Source: CAYUQT01 sp964596165
Lineage (GTDB): Bacteria > Planctomycetota > Phycisphaerae > UBA1845 > JAFGLZ01
DNA length: 23,390 bases
Reading direction: 5' to 3'
NCBI GenBank assembly: GCA_964596165.1
Contig: CAZQTW010000085.1
Location: 1-23,390 of the forward strand
Part shown: one piece after another, positions 22,512-23,390 of the stretch
How the letters are laid out: the number at the start of each line of letters is the position of its first letter
Numbering within the stretch: the stretch's first letter is position 1
Made by a program: the position numbers and the translations under genes
Notes under the pieces: generated by a model
Seen by the model: only the letters and a program-made list of their open reading frames with translations
What the model was told of the DNA's origin: nothing
Database searches by the model: none

Positions 22512-23024
22512 ATGATCATGTTGGGAGGCGCGCTGTTCGCACTTTTCGTAGCCTGGCGCGTAAGGCTCTTGGGGGTTTATATCGCCCTGTGCGACACCCT
22601 CGGCGTATTGTTGGGCGGGGCGGCGGCGTTGGCCTACACGCGGATCGTGGCCGAGATGATCCCGTTTTCGCACCCGCTCAAAGGGGCGGGCTGCATGGCG
22701 GGTTTGTTTCTCGTCGTGTGGATGGTCTTCCGCTCGCTCGCCCGCTCTTTTGCGGGGGATGTGGCCATCGACTTTGACAAGCGCGTCGAGTTCGTGGCGG
22801 CCGCCTTGGTCGCATTCCTGGGGACGTTCATGTTTGTGGGCTTTGCTTCGGTGATTGTCCTGGTGGCCGGCAACTTACCTCCCAGCGCCGCCGTGTTGGA
22901 TGAACCGCTTCGCCAAGCCGCCGGCGTTGGGATATCGGCGGCGCGATTCGTTATGTTCTTCGCGGGAGGCGATGTGCCAATCACGCTGGAGACCGTCCTG
23001 GCGCAGGCCCAGGCGGCCACCTAG
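22512..23024 (+). CDS. Small multi-pass membrane protein (CvpA-like layout)
   Basis: A 170-residue protein with about four hydrophobic segments (roughly 3-25, 28-42, 62-80 and 95-120) and a weakly hydrophobic, proline-containing C-terminal part. The Gly-rich first helices and overall layout resemble CvpA-family membrane proteins, but the match is not strong, and I would not name it. GAGG lies seven bases before the ATG at 22512; another ATG follows two codons later. It starts 58 bases after the ATPase gene on the same strand, so it is probably the third gene of the FHA-GspE transcript and may be a membrane partner of the ATPase. Confidence 0.7.
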   Translation: MIMLGGALFALFVAWRVRLLGVYIALCDTLGVLLGGAAALAYTRIVAEMIPFSHPLKGAGCMAGLFLVVWMVFRSLARSFAGDVAIDFDKRVEFVAAALVAFLGTFMFVGFASVIVLVAGNLPPSAAVLDEPLRQAAGVGISAARFVMFFAGGDVPITLETVLAQAQAAT

Positions 23025-23238
23025 TCGGGCGACCGAGATGAAGGCAGAATATCCGTCCGACCTTCAGCTCGAGTGCGTCGACGCGTGACCTCTTGTTCCA
23101 TACAAGAAGCGCTCATATTGCGATGGTCTTCCGACGGCAGTCGGCAAGCCCCTGCCTGCCTTGCCCATGTCCTGTTTTCCCCGTACAAGGAAGACGTTCC
23201 ATGCATTGGGACCATGATCGGAAGGCGGGGTGATCGTC

Positions 23239-23390
23239 GTGAAGAGGGTAGCGGTATCACTCATCATCTGTGCCGCGGCGTGCGGGTGTAGGCGAGGTTA
23301 GGAGCCTAAGGTCGTTCTTAGGTTCGCTCACTCGGTGACCAGCGGGGCCAGCAAGCCGATATACGACGCTGCGGTGGCCGAGTTCGAGGT
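23239..23390 (+). pseudogene. Solute-binding lipoprotein gene interrupted by an in-frame TAG (partial at window end)
   Basis: From GTG at 23239 the frame reads a basic start and hydrophobic core, KRVAVSLIICAAACGCRRG, a lipoprotein signal with a cysteine in a lipobox-like context. It then meets TAG at 23299-23301. The same frame continues without another stop to the window end as EPKVVLRFAHSVTSG and SKPIYDAAVAEFE, which is how the mature part of an ABC-transporter extracellular solute-binding protein begins. The two halves belong together, so the stop looks like a nonsense mutation (for example from CAG), a sequencing error, or a site read through. GGCGGGG lies eight bases before the GTG; GTG at 23230 is also in frame. 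About 210 bases of apparently gene-free DNA precede it, with a small hairpin at 23131-23144. The gene runs off the window. Confidence 0.7.

Overview
The window looks like chromosomal DNA from a GC-rich bacterium of the PVC group, most likely a planctomycete. This is an inference from gene content: a prepilin-type protein with the long hydrophobic FTLIELL helix common in that phylum, a Minf_1886-family protein, twin-arginine-exported Gfo/Idh/MocA oxidoreductase and D-aminoacylase-type enzymes, a DksA/TraR-type protein with half its zinc cysteines missing, and LTxxQ (Spy/CpxP-like) envelope proteins. No rRNA, tRNA, CRISPR array, insertion sequence or phage gene was seen.

Left part (1-4.7 kb, minus strand): a gene-poor edge and a hairpin terminator, then three envelope genes (a membrane-anchored Gly/Arg/Pro-rich protein, a prepilin-like protein, and a secreted protein with four L(T/S)xxQ motifs), then a DksA/TraR-like regulator followed by lspA. 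A near-consensus sigma70-type promoter precedes the DksA/TraR-like gene. Next on the plus strand come apbE, a 25-codon remnant of a Gfo/Idh/MocA gene, and an intact Gfo/Idh/MocA gene with its own promoter and a roughly 250-base leader (4.9-7.6 kb).

Middle (8-16.1 kb, minus strand): a likely operon read lipA, tmk, holB, ricT, Minf_1886, aroA, with an exported N-acyl-D-amino-acid deacylase-like gene downstream. lipA/tmk, tmk/holB and holB/ricT overlap by 8, 14 and 4 bases. The order tmk..holB..ricT recalls the tmk-yaaQ-yaaR-holB-yaaT cluster of Bacillus subtilis.

Right part (16.5-23.4 kb): a minus-strand gene fuses a galactokinase-like GHMP kinase to a GalU-like nucleotidyltransferase. It is divergent from mnmE. 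Then, probably as one transcript, come an FHA-domain protein, a GspE/PilB-type ATPase with an unusual hydrophobic, Ser-Ala-Pro-rich N terminus, and a small multi-pass membrane protein. The window ends in the start of a solute-binding lipoprotein gene that has an in-frame TAG between its signal peptide and its mature domain.

Best leads: the kinase-nucleotidyltransferase fusion, with alanine at the conserved arginine of the nucleotidyltransferase signature; the membrane-attached GspE-type ATPase next to an FHA protein, with a palindrome inside the candidate promoter; the interrupted lipoprotein gene; the oxidoreductase remnant beside its paralogue; and the large loop inserted in LspA.
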